64,000 nucleotides of DNA from Aeromicrobium sp. Sec7.5 (GCF_036867135.1 NZ_JBAJIJ010000001.1:372001-436000); one strand, 5' to 3'. Counted from the stretch's first letter, positions 1-9,153 are shown. Notes: generated from the sequence alone by a model not told the origin. Made by a program: numbers and translations.

Positions 1-4
1 GCCG

Positions 5-952
5 TCACGCCGACGGGTCCGCCGGCGCGGCAGGTGCGTGGACGAGTGCCGCCACGGCCGCGAGCGCCTCGCGGCACGCGACGACGGCCGGGTGGGCGGC
101 CGACGCGGTGCGGGCCGCCGTGAAGATCGTGCGCCGCGGGCGACCCGGCACGTCGTGCAGCGCGACGGTGGGGACCCTGCCCAGCCACAGCAGGTCGGGC
201 AGCAGCGCCACGGCGTTGCCCGACTCGACGAGTCGGATCTGCGCCTGCAGGTCAGCGGTCTCGAAGCGCACGTCGGGCTCGAACCCGGCGACCCGGCAGG
301 CCTGCTCGGCGTGGTGCCGGGACGCGACTCCGGGGGGCTCCATGACCCACGAGACGTGCCGCGCCTGCGCGATCGACGTCGTGCCGGAGGCGGGGCCGTC
401 GCCGAGCGGGGTGGCGAGCCGGATCGTGTCCGACATCAGCTCGACCCGGTCCAGGCCGGGGAGGTGAGGAGCGGCGTGACCGGGGTACTGCTCGGCGACG
501 ACCAGGTCGAAGTCGCGCGCCCAGGTCTCGGTGAGAGCGGACTCCGGCTCGCGCTGCGTGACGGTCACGCGCAGGGCGGGGTGGTCGCGTGCGACGAGAC
601 CGAGCATGTCGGGCACGAGTGCCAGCGCGGCGGACTGGAACACGGCCACGCGCACGGTGCCGGTGGCCCGCTCGAGCGAGGCGGCCAGCTCGGTCTCGGC
701 CTGCTCGAGGTGACGCAGCAGGCCATCGGCGTGGGCCACGAGGATCTCGGCCTGCGGTGTGAGCTGGACGCCGCGCCCGACCTTGCGCAACAGCTCGACC
801 CCAGCCTCCTTCTCGAGCAGCGCGAGCTGCTGCGACACCGCCGAGGGGCTCAGGTGCAGGGCCGCGGCGACCGCGGCCAGGGTGCCGCGGACGTGCAGCT
901 CGCGCAGCAGGCGAAGGCGGCGGACGTCGAGCACGGGGCGGCCCCTATTCAT
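5..952 (-). CDS. LysR-family transcriptional regulator, divergent to putA
   Basis: A 315-residue LysR-type regulator. The N-terminal winged helix-turn-helix is at about residues 8-67 (it contains SPSAVSQQLALLEKEAG), followed by a substrate-binding domain from about residue 95. It is divergently transcribed from the proline-catabolism gene putA across about 70 bp. A perfect 6+6 inverted repeat lies there at 960-975, so it probably controls putA, and perhaps itself, in response to proline or a related amino acid. That target is inferred from position only; the family is clear. The ATG at 952 is the natural start and the stop lies at the window edge, so the gene is complete. Confidence 0.88.
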   Translation of the reverse strand: MNRGRPVLDVRRLRLLRELHVRGTLAAVAAALHLSPSAVSQQLALLEKEAGVELLRKVGRGVQLTPQAEILVAHADGLLRHLEQAETELAASLERATGTVRVAVFQSAALALVPDMLGLVARDHPALRVTVTQREPESALTETWARDFDLVVAEQYPGHAAPHLPGLDRVELMSDTIRLATPLGDGPASGTTSIAQARHVSWVMEPPGVASRHHAEQACRVAGFEPDVRFETADLQAQIRLVESGNAVALLPDLLWLGRVPTVALHDVPGRPRRTIFTAARTASAAHPAVVACREALAAVAALVHAPAAPADPSA

Positions 953-959
953 CAGAGAA

Positions 960-975
960 ACTGATGTGTATCAGT
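960..975. promoter_or_regulatory. Inverted repeat operator between lysR and putA
   Basis: ACTGAT, four bases, then ATCAGT form a perfect inverted repeat in the divergent lysR-putA gap. This is the usual place and size for a LysR-type binding site. It overlaps the upstream in-frame ATG at 964 of putA, which argues that the true putA start is 1024. Confidence 0.5.
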
Positions 976-1023
976 CGGAAAACATCGCTTTACCTTAACC
1001 GAGTCGACTCCCAGACTGACGCC

Positions 1024-4000
1024 ATGACCTCGCACCTGACCGAGCGCACCGGCTCGCCGGACGGCTCCGCCGAGCCCCTGACCCGCCCGGCCGACCTGGC
1101 CGACGAGACCATCGCGCTGGTACGCCGCTGGCTCGCGGCCGCCGCGCAGGTCGAGCCGGACAAGGCCGGGGCCCAGCTCGCGGGCGTCCTCAAGGACCCG
1201 CGCGGCCTGCCGTTCACGGTGGGCTTCATCGACGGCGTCATCCGCCCCGAGGACACCGCGGTCGCCGCCCGCAACTTCGCCGAGCTGGCCCGCGAGGTCC
1301 CGGCGTTCCTGCCCTGGCACCTGCGTGCTGCCGTGAAGGTCGGCGCCCGGGTCGGTCTCGTGGCCCCCGGCCTGGTCATCCCGGTCGTGCGCCGCGCGCT
1401 CCGGGCCATGGTCGGTCACCTCATCGTCGACGCCCGCGAGCGACGCCTCGGGCGCGCCATCGCTCGTCTTCGCCACCGCGGGGTGCGGCTCAACATCAAC
1501 CTGCTCGGGGAGGCCGTGCTGGGCGAGCGCGAGGCAGCGCGCCGCCTGCAGGGCACGCGCGACCTCCTGGCCCGCGCGGACGTCGACTACGTCTCGATCA
1601 AGGTCTCCTCCACGGTCGCCCCGCACTCGGTGTGGGCCTTCGACGAGGCCGTCGCGCACGTCGTGGAGAGCCTCCAGCCGCTGTTCGAGCAGGCGGCGGC
1701 GTCGCCGACCCCGAAGTTCATCAACCTCGACATGGAGGAGTACCGCGACCTCGACCTGACCGTCGCGGTGTTCACGGCGATCCTCGACCAGCCGCACCTG
1801 CGCGGACTCGAGGCGGGGATCGTGCTGCAGGCCTACCTGCCGGACTCCCTCGCGGCGATGATCCGGTTGCAGGAGTGGTCGGCGGGCCGCCGCGCCGCGG
1901 GAGGCGCGGGCGTCAAGGTGCGCGTCGTGAAGGGTGCGAACCTGCCGATGGAGCGCGTCGAGGCCTCGCTGCACGACTGGCCGCTGGCCACGTGGGGAAC
2001 CAAGCAGGACTCCGACACCCACTACAAGCGCGTCCTCGACTACGCCCTGCGCCCGGGGCGCATCGAGAACGTGCGCATCGGGGTCGCGGGACACAACCTC
2101 TTCGACCTCGCCCACACCTGGCTGCTCGCCGGCGCCCGCGGGGTCCGGCACGGCGTCGAGCTCGAGATGCTCCTCGGCATGGCCCAGGAGCAGGCCGAGG
2201 TGATCCGTCGTGAGGTCGGTGGGCTGCTGCTCTACACGCCGGTCGTGCATCCCGGCGAGTTCGACGTCGCGATCGCGTACCTGGTGCGGCGGCTCGAGGA
2301 AGGCGCGAGCCACGACAACTTCATGTCGGCCGTGTTCGACCTGTCGACCGACGAGCAGCTCTTCGCCCGCGAGCGCGACCGCTTCCTGGCGTCGCTGGCC
2401 GAGGTCGACGAGGTCGTGCCCGGCCCGAACCGCACGCAGGACCGCACCGCACCGGTCGAGCCCGTCGCAGCCGGCGACTTCCGCAACGCCCCGGACACCG
2501 ACCCGGCGCTGCCGGCCAACCGGACGTGGGGCCGAGCGATCCTCGAGCGCATTCCGGGCTCGGCTCTCGGCGTCGACCTGGTGGCCGACCACACCGTGAC
2601 CGAGGCCGGTGCGCTCGACGACCTCGTGGGCGTGACGGCAGCCCACGGTGCGGAGTGGGGGGAGCGGACGGGTGCCGAGCGCGCCGCCGTGCTGGACGCC
2701 GTGGCGCACCGCCTCGAGGAGCGTCGCGCCGTGCTGGCGGAGGTCATGGGCGCCGAGACGGGCAAGACCCTGGACCAGGCCGATCCCGAGATCTCCGAGG
2801 CGATCGACTTCGCGCGCTACTACGCGCAGCTGGCGCGACAGCTCGACGACGTCGACGGGGCCCGCTTCGTGCCGGCGCGACTGACCGTCGTGACGCCGCC
2901 GTGGAACTTCCCGGTCGCGATCCCGGCGGGCTCGACCCTGGCCGCGCTGGCCGCCGGATCAGCCGTCGTCATCAAGCCCGCGCCCCAGGCCGCCCGGTGT
3001 GGCTCGGTCATGGTCGAGACCCTCTGGCAGGCCGGCGTGCCCCGCGAGGTGCTGCAGCTCGTGCACGTCGGCGAGAACGACCTGGGGGCGCAGCTCGTGG
3101 GTGATCCTCGCGTCGACCGCCTGATCCTGACCGGTGGCTTCGAGACGGCCGAGCTGTTCCGTTCCTTCCGCGCGGACCTGCCGCTGCTGGCCGAGACGAG
3201 CGGCAAGAACGCTCTCGTGGTCACGCCCAGTGCCGACCTCGACCTGGCCGCCAAGGACGTGGCCGCCTCGGCCTTCGGGCACGCGGGCCAGAAGTGCTCG
3301 GCGGCCTCGCTCGTGATCCTGGTCGGCAGTGTCGCGACCTCCGACCGCTTCCGCCAGCAGCTCGTCGACGCCGTCACCTCCCTGAAGGTCGGGTACCCCG
3401 ATGACCCGACGAGCCAGGTCGGTCCGCTCGTCGAGCCCGCGCAGGGCAAGCTGCTCGACGCCCTGACCCGTCTCGACGAGGGCGAGTCCTGGCTCGTCGA
3501 GCCGGAGCGCCGGGACGAGGCGGGCCGCCTGTGGTCGCCGGGTGTCCGCCAGGGCGTGCGTCCTGGTTCGGCGTTCCACCTCACGGAGTACTTCGGCCCC
3601 GTGCTGGGCCTCATGACCGCGTCGACGCTCGACGAGGCCATCGCGCTGCAGAACCAGGTCGCCTACGGCCTCACGGCGGGTCTGCACTCGCTCGATCCGG
3701 GCGAGATCGAGACCTGGCTCGCCACGGTGCAGGCCGGCAACCTCTACGTGAACCGCGGCATCACGGGCGCCATCGTGCAGCGACAGCCGTTCGGCGGCTG
3801 GAAGCGGTCGGCGATCGGCGCCGGCTTCAAGGCCGGCGGACCCAACTACCTGCTGGGGCTCGGTTCGTGGGAGTCGGCGATGTCGGCCGATCGCGACGGC
3901 GTCGCGCTGAGCCGACCGGTCGCGCAGGTCCTGGCCGCGGCGCACGAGATGCGGCTGCCGCGGACGGAGCTCGACCGGCTCGAGCGCTGCTTCCGGGCCG

Positions 4001-4494
4001 ACGCCACGCAGTGGGCCGCCGATCTCGGTGAGGCGCGCGACGTGAGCGGGCTGATGGCCGAGCGCAACCTGTTCCGCTACCGGCCCGCGACGGTCGACGT
4101 GCGTCTGGCCGCTGACGGCACGCCGGCCGATCTCCTGCGGGTCGTCGGCGCCGGGGTGCGGGCCGGTGCCCGCTTCGACGTCTCGGTCGGGACGGCACGG
4201 CCCGCGACGCTCGGCACGGCGCTGGAAGCCCTGGGTCTCACGGTGCGGTACGAGGACGACGAGGCGTGGGCGGCCCGTGCCGCGAACGGTGGGGTGGAGC
4301 GCGTTCGTCTGATCGGCGGGACCGCCGCTGCCCTGGCTCGCGTGACGGGTGGCCGGGTCGACCTCGCGGTCTTCGACCACCCGGCGACCGAGTCGGGGCG
4401 TCTGGAGCTGCTGCCGTTCCTGCGCGAGCAGTCCGTCAACATCACGGCGCACCGCTTCGGCACCCCGAACCACCTGACCGACGGCCTGATCTGA
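1024..4494 (+). CDS. putA: Bifunctional proline dehydrogenase / L-glutamate gamma-semialdehyde dehydrogenase
   Basis: Oxidises proline to glutamate in two steps: an FAD-dependent proline dehydrogenase, then an NAD-dependent P5C dehydrogenase. In this 1156-residue protein the PRODH barrel fills about residues 90-480 (VSIKVSS, RVVKGANLPME, GTKQDSDTHYKRVLDYAL). The aldehyde dehydrogenase half follows at about 510-990, with the cofactor-site PPWNFP, the glutamate in LAETSGKN and the catalytic Cys758 in GQKCSA. A further C-terminal part of about 160 residues follows. There is no N-terminal ribbon-helix-helix, so it is not a self-repressing PutA, which fits the neighbouring LysR gene. The ATG at 1024 is preferred over 964 because 964 lies in the putative operator and adds a non-conserved leader. 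Confidence 0.95.
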   Translation: MTSHLTERTGSPDGSAEPLTRPADLADETIALVRRWLAAAAQVEPDKAGAQLAGVLKDPRGLPFTVGFIDGVIRPEDTAVAARNFAELAREVPAFLPWHLRAAVKVGARVGLVAPGLVIPVVRRALRAMVGHLIVDARERRLGRAIARLRHRGVRLNINLLGEAVLGEREAARRLQGTRDLLARADVDYVSIKVSSTVAPHSVWAFDEAVAHVVESLQPLFEQAAASPTPKFINLDMEEYRDLDLTVAVFTAILDQPHLRGLEAGIVLQAYLPDSLAAMIRLQEWSAGRRAAGGAGVKVRVVKGANLPMERVEASLHDWPLATWGTKQDSDTHYKRVLDYALRPGRIENVRIGVAGHNLFDLAHTWLLAGARGVRHGVELEMLLGMAQEQAEVIRREVGGLLLYTPVVHPGEFDVAIAYLVRRLEEGASHDNFMSAVFDLSTDEQLFARERDRFLASLAEVDEVVPGPNRTQDRTAPVEPVAAGDFRNAPDTDPALPANRTWGRAILERIPGSALGVDLVADHTVTEAGALDDLVGVTAAHGAEWGERTGAERAAVLDAVAHRLEERRAVLAEVMGAETGKTLDQADPEISEAIDFARYYAQLARQLDDVDGARFVPARLTVVTPPWNFPVAIPAGSTLAALAAGSAVVIKPAPQAARCGSVMVETLWQAGVPREVLQLVHVGENDLGAQLVGDPRVDRLILTGGFETAELFRSFRADLPLLAETSGKNALVVTPSADLDLAAKDVAASAFGHAGQKCSAASLVILVGSVATSDRFRQQLVDAVTSLKVGYPDDPTSQVGPLVEPAQGKLLDALTRLDEGESWLVEPERRDEAGRLWSPGVRQGVRPGSAFHLTEYFGPVLGLMTASTLDEAIALQNQVAYGLTAGLHSLDPGEIETWLATVQAGNLYVNRGITGAIVQRQPFGGWKRSAIGAGFKAGGPNYLLGLGSWESAMSADRDGVALSRPVAQVLAAAHEMRLPRTELDRLERCFRADATQWAADLGEARDVSGLMAERNLFRYRPATVDVRLAADGTPADLLRVVGAGVRAGARFDVSVGTARPATLGTALEALGLTVRYEDDEAWAARAANGGVERVRLIGGTAAALARVTGGRVDLAVFDHPATESGRLELLPFLREQSVNITAHRFGTPNHLTDGLI

Positions 4495-4639
4495 TCACGG
4501 CCCCTGCCCCGGACACGCGTCCTCGACCCGTCGATCTGCCGAACTGCGTCCCTCGCCGTCCCGTGCGACGGTGGAGGCGTCGTCCTGACGCCGGTGCGCC
4601 AGGACGTGCCTGACCACCAGACCGAACAGGGGAGCCAGC

Positions 4640-5236
4640 ATGACCGTCAAGGTCGCGATCGTCTACTACTCCTCCTACGGCGCCACGCACGCGATGGCCG
4701 AGCGCCTGGCCGAGACCGCCGAGAAGCAGGGCGCCGAGGTCCGCCTCCGCCACGTGCGCGAGACGGCTCCGGCCGAGGCCTACGAGTCGCAGGACGCCTG
4801 GAAGGCGCACGTCGACGAGATCGCCGATCGACCGGTCGCCGCGCCCGAGGACCTCGAGTGGGCTGACGTCGTGGTGATGGGATCGCCCACGAGGTACGGC
4901 CACGTCACGAGCCAGCTGCAGGGCTTCATCGACACGCTCGGACCGCTGTGGTCGGAGGGCAAGCTCGCCGACAAGGTCTACACCGCCTTCACGTCGTCGC
5001 AGACGGCGCACGGGGGCCAGGAGACGACGTTGCTCGCGCTGCACACGACCTTCATGCACCTCGGCGGCATCATCGCCGCGCCGGGCTACACCGACCCGCT
5101 GAAGTTCGCCGACGGCAACCCGTACGGCGCGAGCAAGGTCACGGGTGCGTCGTCGGATCTCGACGACACCGACCGCGACGCGCTCGACCACCTCGTGACC
5201 CGCGCGATCGGCGTCGCGGAGAAGTTGACGGCCTGA
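4640..5236 (+). CDS. wrbA: NAD(P)H:quinone oxidoreductase, WrbA type
   Basis: A 198-residue flavodoxin-fold protein that reduces quinones by two electrons using FMN and NAD(P)H. This avoids semiquinones and reactive oxygen. The FMN phosphate loop is YYSSYGATHAMAERL at about residues 9-23. The family signature GSPTRYG is near residue 81, and the block TAHGGQETTLLAL is followed by a typical WrbA C-terminal half. Length and motifs match type IV NQOs. GGGGAGC precedes the ATG as ribosome binding site. It is convergent with the SMR pair, and a small repeat/hairpin region separates them. Confidence 0.93.
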   Translation: MTVKVAIVYYSSYGATHAMAERLAETAEKQGAEVRLRHVRETAPAEAYESQDAWKAHVDEIADRPVAAPEDLEWADVVVMGSPTRYGHVTSQLQGFIDTLGPLWSEGKLADKVYTAFTSSQTAHGGQETTLLALHTTFMHLGGIIAAPGYTDPLKFADGNPYGASKVTGASSDLDDTDRDALDHLVTRAIGVAEKLTA

Positions 5237-5241
5237 GCCCC

Positions 5242-5289
5242 CTGATCGGGCCCAGGTCTGATCGAGCCCAGGTCTGATCGGGCTCGGGG
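5242..5289. repeat. Three tandem 16-bp repeats between convergent genes
   Basis: The unit CTGATCGGGCCCAGGT occurs about three times in a row with single-base changes, directly after the wrbA stop and ending at the stop of the SMR gene. GGGCCC and GAGCCC/GGGCTC segments can pair, so it may act as a transcription terminator for both convergent genes. Confidence 0.6.
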
Positions 5290-5610
5290 CTAGTGCGACG
5301 CCCCGAGCTCGATCAGCAGGACCCCACCGATGATCAGGGCGATGCCGGCTCCCATGAGTCGGGTGAGCGGCTCGCGGAAGATCAGCCTCGAGAGGATCGC
5401 GGTGGCGGCAACTCCGGCTGCGGCCCAGATGCCGTAGGCCACGCCGAGCGCCAGCCCCTCCCGGAGTCCGAGCGAGAGCATCGCGAACGCCGCGACGTAG
5501 CCGAGCACCACGCCGGCCGCCCAGCTGCGCTGACCCTCGGCCACGACCTTGAGCGACATCGTCGCCGTCACCTCGGCCGTGATGGCGAGGGCGAGGTAGA
5601 CCCACGCCAT
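5290..5610 (-). CDS. Small multidrug resistance (SMR) transporter subunit B
   Basis: A 106-residue protein with four transmembrane helices of the EmrE/SugE/YkkC family, proton-coupled exporters of cationic compounds or guanidinium. The membrane-embedded glutamate in ITAEVTATMSLK (about residue 13) is the conserved proton/substrate site, and GVAYGIWAAAGV is the helix-3 signature. Its ATG overlaps the stop of the next SMR gene (ATGA), so the two are translationally coupled and probably form a heterodimer, as in YkkCD or YvdRS. Substrate unknown. Confidence 0.88.
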   Translation of the reverse strand: MAWVYLALAITAEVTATMSLKVVAEGQRSWAAGVVLGYVAAFAMLSLGLREGLALGVAYGIWAAAGVAATAILSRLIFREPLTRLMGAGIALIIGGVLLIELGASH

Positions 5611-5954
5611 CACCGGACCTCCGTCGTCCGCCGCGCGAGCTGCGAGCCGATCTCGACCAGCAGCACGCCGGCGACGACCAAGCCCATGCCCACGACCATG
5701 AGGCCCGTGAGCGGCTCGCCGAACAGCAGTGATGACGAGACCGCGGTGCCGGCCACGCCGAGCGCGCCCCAGATGCCGTAGGCCACGCCGAGGGGCATGC
5801 CGGCCCGCAGCACGAGCCCGAGCAGGGCGAACGACGAGCCGTAGCCAGCGACCACGACGGCGTAGAGCCCGCGGTGGTCGAGGGCGCCCTTGAGGGAGAG
5901 TGACGCCGTGACCTCGACCGCGATCGCGGCGAGCAGCAGGAGCCACGTCCTCAC
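5610..5954 (-). CDS. Small multidrug resistance (SMR) transporter subunit A
   Basis: A 114-residue four-helix SMR protein, first gene of the pair. It shows the conserved membrane glutamate (IAVEVTASLSLK) and GVAYGIWGALGV. A GTG at 5954 gives the right family length; upstream in-frame starts would add a non-membrane leader. The stop shares four bases with the start of the second subunit. Two closely similar but non-identical SMR genes in tandem are typical of obligate heteromeric pairs with opposite membrane topologies. Confidence 0.85.
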   Translation of the reverse strand: MRTWLLLLAAIAVEVTASLSLKGALDHRGLYAVVVAGYGSSFALLGLVLRAGMPLGVAYGIWGALGVAGTAVSSSLLFGEPLTGLMVVGMGLVVAGVLLVEIGSQLARRTTEVR

Positions 5955-6095
5955 GGCGCCCGCCGGCGGGCGACGTGAGGGCGACGATCGGACATGGACC
6001 CACTCCAGCACGGGTGCTCCGGTGGTGGCCCGGCGGCTCCTCGAGCGGTGGGGGAGACTGGCGGGCGACCATTCAGTCGCGAGCCGGGAGGCGCC

Positions 6096-6902
6096 ATGCA
6101 GGAGATCGTCGAGATCGGGACCGGCACCAACCTCGCCGTGGAGACGGCGGGCGCGGGCGAGACCGTGCTGCTGATCCAGGGCATGTCCGGCCACGGCGGG
6201 ATGTGGGGCTCTGCGCTCGTCGACGACCTCGCCCGGGACTTCGAGGTCGTGACGTACGACCACCGCGGCATCGGGGAGAGCGCGCGGGCCGACGACCCGT
6301 TCTCGATCGTCGACCTCGCCGACGACGCCGCCGGGCTCCTGTCGGCGCTGGGACGGGAGTCGGCGCACGTCATGGGCATCTCGATGGGCGGCATGGTCGC
6401 GCAGGAGCTGGCGCTCCGTGCTCCCGATCGCGTCCGCAGCGTGACGCTCGGCTGCACGACCCCCGGCGGTCCCGGCGCCTTCGACGCGCCCGGACCGGTG
6501 CGCATGGTCGAGGCGATCGGGACCCGCGATCCCGAGCACGCGACGCGCGTCGGCTTCGAGGTCAACGTCTCGGCCGAGTTCGCCGCGCGCCCCGGTGAGC
6601 TCGACCGGTTCCGCGCGACCTCCCTCGCGCGGCGCGTGCCGTTCCCGGTGGTGCGCCAGCAGTCGATCGCGTGCCTCGAGCACGACGCGTCGGGCCGGCT
6701 GGGCGGCCTGCACCTGCCGGTCGCCGTCGTGCACGGCGAGGAGGACCAGATGATCCTGTCCGCCGAGGGCGAGCGACTCGCCGAGCTGGTGCCGGGCGCC
6801 GAGCTCCACCTGTGGCCGGGTGTCGGTCACCTGTTCTGGTGGGAGCGCCCGGCCGAGGCCGCAGAGGTCGTCCGCGGCCTGGCTGCCCGAGCCACGAGCT
6901 AG
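6096..6902 (+). CDS. Alpha/beta-fold hydrolase
   Basis: A 268-residue hydrolase of the 3-oxoadipate enol-lactonase/haloperoxidase-like branch. The oxyanion strand is LLIQGMSGHGGMW (about residues 28-40), the nucleophile elbow is GISMGG (serine near 95), an acid follows in VVHGEEDQM and the catalytic histidine is in GVGHLFWWE. The substrate cannot be told from sequence. The ATG at 6096 follows GGGAGGCGCC, a usable ribosome binding site; longer in-frame starts have none. It is divergent from the SMR pair and followed by a hairpin repeat cluster. Confidence 0.85.
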   Translation: MQEIVEIGTGTNLAVETAGAGETVLLIQGMSGHGGMWGSALVDDLARDFEVVTYDHRGIGESARADDPFSIVDLADDAAGLLSALGRESAHVMGISMGGMVAQELALRAPDRVRSVTLGCTTPGGPGAFDAPGPVRMVEAIGTRDPEHATRVGFEVNVSAEFAARPGELDRFRATSLARRVPFPVVRQQSIACLEHDASGRLGGLHLPVAVVHGEEDQMILSAEGERLAELVPGAELHLWPGVGHLFWWERPAEAAEVVRGLAARATS

Positions 6903-6914
6903 GCCACCCGATCC

Positions 6915-7270
6915 CCGGTGGTTGAGGTGTGAAGGAGCGCTGGCGACGAGCCTCGAAACCTGGGTCACGTCGTGGGCTGAGGTACCCCTTTCGAGGCTCG
7001 TTCGTTCCTCACTCGCACCTCAAGGGGCGGACGGATCTACCGGTGGTTGAGGTGTGAGGAGCGCTAGCGACGAGCCTCGAAACCTCGGTCACGTCGAGGA
7101 CTGCGGTACTCCTTTCGAGGCTGGTTCCTCGCACCTCAAGGGGCGGACGGATCTACCGGTGGTTGAGGTGTGAGGAGCGCTAGCGACGAGCCTCGAAACC
7201 TGGGTCACGTCCTGGGTTGTGGTACTCCTTTCGAGGCTCGTTCGTTCCTCACTCGCACCTCAAGGGGCGG
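6915..7270. repeat. Cluster of three dispersed hairpin repeats
   Basis: Three direct copies of a unit of about 116 bp fill the gap of over 400 bp between the hydrolase and the TetR gene. Each copy has the arm GGTTGAGGTG, a small variable hairpin and GAGCCTCGAAACC. About 35 bp later it has the mirror parts CTTTCGAGGCTCG and GCACCTCAAGGGG. The whole unit is therefore a long imperfect palindrome able to fold as nested hairpins. I see no gene in it. Related copies lie at 12289, 17911 and 27117. Confidence 0.85.
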
Positions 7271-7316
7271 GGCTGCGCCCGCACCGCGTGGATCCCTGGG
7301 CCGAGCCGCAGGCGCC

Positions 7317-7892
7317 TCACGGGGCGGTGGCCCGCGCGACCGAGGCGTCGATGAGGTCGGCGAGCAGGCGGTACGCCGCGGCGTCGTCCAGCGAGGTCGA
7401 GGCCTCCATCTCGCCGGACTGGATGGTCGACATGACGGCCGCGGCGACGGCACCGACGAACGTGGCGTCGACCGCGCCGGTCGGGCCCTTCGCGTCGGTC
7501 ACGAGCTCCTGCACCCGCCGTGCGGCGATCGCGGTGTTGCGCCGGTAGACCTCGCGGGCCGGGACGAAGTCGTTGACGTCGGCGTAGAAGGCGGGGGACG
7601 CGGGGGCGAGGGCCTCGGCGATCGCGTCGAGGTAGGCCCGGATCCGGTGCCGGGGCTCCGGCTCTGCGGCGAGACGCTGCTCGACCTGCTCGGTGGAGCG
7701 GCGGAAGAACTCCCGCGTGACGGTGGTGATGAGCTGTTCCTTGCTCGGCGCCACGGCGTAGAGGGTCGACTTCGAGCAGCGGAGGCGGGCGGCGATCTCG
7801 TCGAGACCCAGGTCCAGGAAGCCGTCGGCGAGGAACATGGCCACGAGGCCGTCGAGCACCTCGACGCGGCGGGAGCGGTCGGTGGGGGCCAT
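7317..7892 (-). CDS. TetR-family transcriptional regulator
   Basis: A 191-residue TetR-type repressor. The N-terminal helix-turn-helix is at about residues 10-55 (GLDEIAARLRCSKSTLYAVAPSKEQL), followed by a helical ligand domain. It is divergent from an acyl-CoA dehydrogenase with only 73 bp between the starts. That gap contains a GTAC-centred inverted repeat. It most likely represses the dehydrogenase and itself until an acyl-CoA ligand appears; this is inference from position. The ATG at 7892 gives the usual TetR length. Confidence 0.88.
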   Translation of the reverse strand: MAPTDRSRRVEVLDGLVAMFLADGFLDLGLDEIAARLRCSKSTLYAVAPSKEQLITTVTREFFRRSTEQVEQRLAAEPEPRHRIRAYLDAIAEALAPASPAFYADVNDFVPAREVYRRNTAIAARRVQELVTDAKGPTGAVDATFVGAVAAAVMSTIQSGEMEASTSLDDAAAYRLLADLIDASVARATAP

Positions 7893-7899
7893 GGGCCAA

Positions 7900-7940
7900 C
7901 TGTACTCACCGTGGGCCTGCAGTACAGTCAGCAGTACACC
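7900..7940. promoter_or_regulatory. TetR operator candidate in divergent promoter
   Basis: CTGTACT (7900-7906) is mirrored by AGTACAG (7921-7927). GCAGTACA occurs twice as a 12-bp direct repeat (7919-7926 and 7931-7938). All lie between the divergent TetR and acyl-CoA dehydrogenase starts. Confidence 0.5.
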
Positions 7941-7965
7941 ACCGTCGTGCCGAGAGGATCGCCCG

Positions 7966-9108
7966 ATGCCCGCTGAGCGCCTGATGCCCACCGAGGAGTC
8001 CGCCGACCTGATCGACCTGACCCGGTCGATCGTCGACAAGGAGCTGCGCCCCGTCGTTGACGAGCACGACCGAGAGGCGCGGTTCCCCCGTGAGGTCTTC
8101 CGCACGCTGGGTCGTGCCGGCCTGCTCGGCCTCCCGTACCCGGAGGAGCTCGGCGGCGGTGGCCAGCCGTACGAGGTCTACCTGCAGGTCGTCGAGGAGA
8201 TCGCCTCGGCGTGGGCGGCCGTCGGGGTGGGCGTCAGCGTGCACGCGCTGAGCTGCTTCGGCCTGTTCGAACGGGGCACGTCGGAGCAGAAGGAGCGGTG
8301 GCTCCCGGACATGCTCGCCGGCGACCAGCTCGGGGCGTACTGCCTGTCGGAGGCGCACGCGGGATCCGACCCCGCGGCGATGCGCACCAAGGCGGTGCGC
8401 GACGGGGACGACTACGTCATCACCGGCGCCAAGGCCTGGACGACCCACGGCGGCCAGGCCGACTTCTACAAGGTCATGGCCCGCACGTCCGACGACGGCG
8501 GGAAGGGAATCTCCTGCTTCCTCGTCCCGGCCGACGCCGAGGGCCTCACGGCCGACGTGCCCGAGCAGAAGATGGGCCTGATGAGCTCCACGACGGCGAC
8601 GATGCTGTTCGACGGCGTCCGAGTCCCCGCCGAGCGTCGTCTCGGTGAGGAAGGTCAGGGCCTGCCGATCGCGCTCGCCGGGCTCGACGCCGGACGACTC
8701 GGCATCGCCGCCGTGGCCACGGGTGTCGCGCAGGGTGCGCTCGACGCCGCGATCGCCTACGCCAAGGAGCGCGAGGCGTTCGGCAAGGCGATCATCGACC
8801 ACCAAGGGCTCGGCTTCCTGCTGGCCGACATGGCCGCGGCCGTCGAGTCCGCCCGGGCCACGTACCTGCACGCGGCGCGCCTCAAGGACGCGGGCCGGCC
8901 CTACGGCCGGCAGGCGTCGGTCGCCAAGCTCGTCGCGACCGACAACGCCATGAAGGTCACGACCGACGCGGTGCAGGTGCTCGGCGGCGCCGGCTACACC
9001 AAGGACTTCCCCGTCGAGCGCTACATGCGCGAGACCAAGGTCATGCAGATCTTCGAGGGCACGAACCAGATCCAGCGCATGGTCATCGCCCGGCACCTCG
9101 CTCGCTGA
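7966..9108 (+). CDS. Acyl-CoA dehydrogenase
   Basis: A 380-residue FAD flavoenzyme that introduces the alpha-beta double bond in an acyl-CoA and passes electrons to ETF. The order is an N-terminal helical domain, a beta domain (AYCLSEAHAGSDPAAM, KAWTTHGGQADFY) and a C-terminal helical domain. YTKDFPVERYMRETKVMQIF is followed by EGTNQIQ, whose Glu is the catalytic base position of short/medium-chain enzymes. Length is standard. It is controlled presumably by the divergent TetR. The chain length of the substrate cannot be assigned. Confidence 0.92.
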   Translation: MPAERLMPTEESADLIDLTRSIVDKELRPVVDEHDREARFPREVFRTLGRAGLLGLPYPEELGGGGQPYEVYLQVVEEIASAWAAVGVGVSVHALSCFGLFERGTSEQKERWLPDMLAGDQLGAYCLSEAHAGSDPAAMRTKAVRDGDDYVITGAKAWTTHGGQADFYKVMARTSDDGGKGISCFLVPADAEGLTADVPEQKMGLMSSTTATMLFDGVRVPAERRLGEEGQGLPIALAGLDAGRLGIAAVATGVAQGALDAAIAYAKEREAFGKAIIDHQGLGFLLADMAAAVESARATYLHAARLKDAGRPYGRQASVAKLVATDNAMKVTTDAVQVLGGAGYTKDFPVERYMRETKVMQIFEGTNQIQRMVIARHLAR

Positions 9109-9113
9109 TCTGG

Positions 9114-9147
9114 GCCCGCTGAGTCAGCACCCGCTGAGTCAGCGGGC
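9114..9147. terminator. Hairpin between convergent genes
   Basis: GCCCGCTGA (9114-9122) pairs with TCAGCGGGC (9139-9147). The sequence also contains a direct repeat of CCCGCTGAGTCAGC. It sits between the acyl-CoA dehydrogenase stop and the convergent sugar dehydrogenase stop, with no T-run. Confidence 0.5.
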
Positions 9148-9153
9148 GCGGGA

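Noticed and set aside
964..1023. Extended N-terminus of PutA from ATG 964
   Set aside because: It starts inside the inverted repeat next to lysR and its 20 residues are not PutA-like.
952..2709. Long open frame antisense to putA, and similar ones opposite lysC, the pab fusion, dnaX and the GH16 gene (24246-27269)
   Set aside because: They mirror the codon structure of real genes in very high GC DNA, have Arg/Gly/His-rich meaningless sequence, and no ribosome sites or family motifs.
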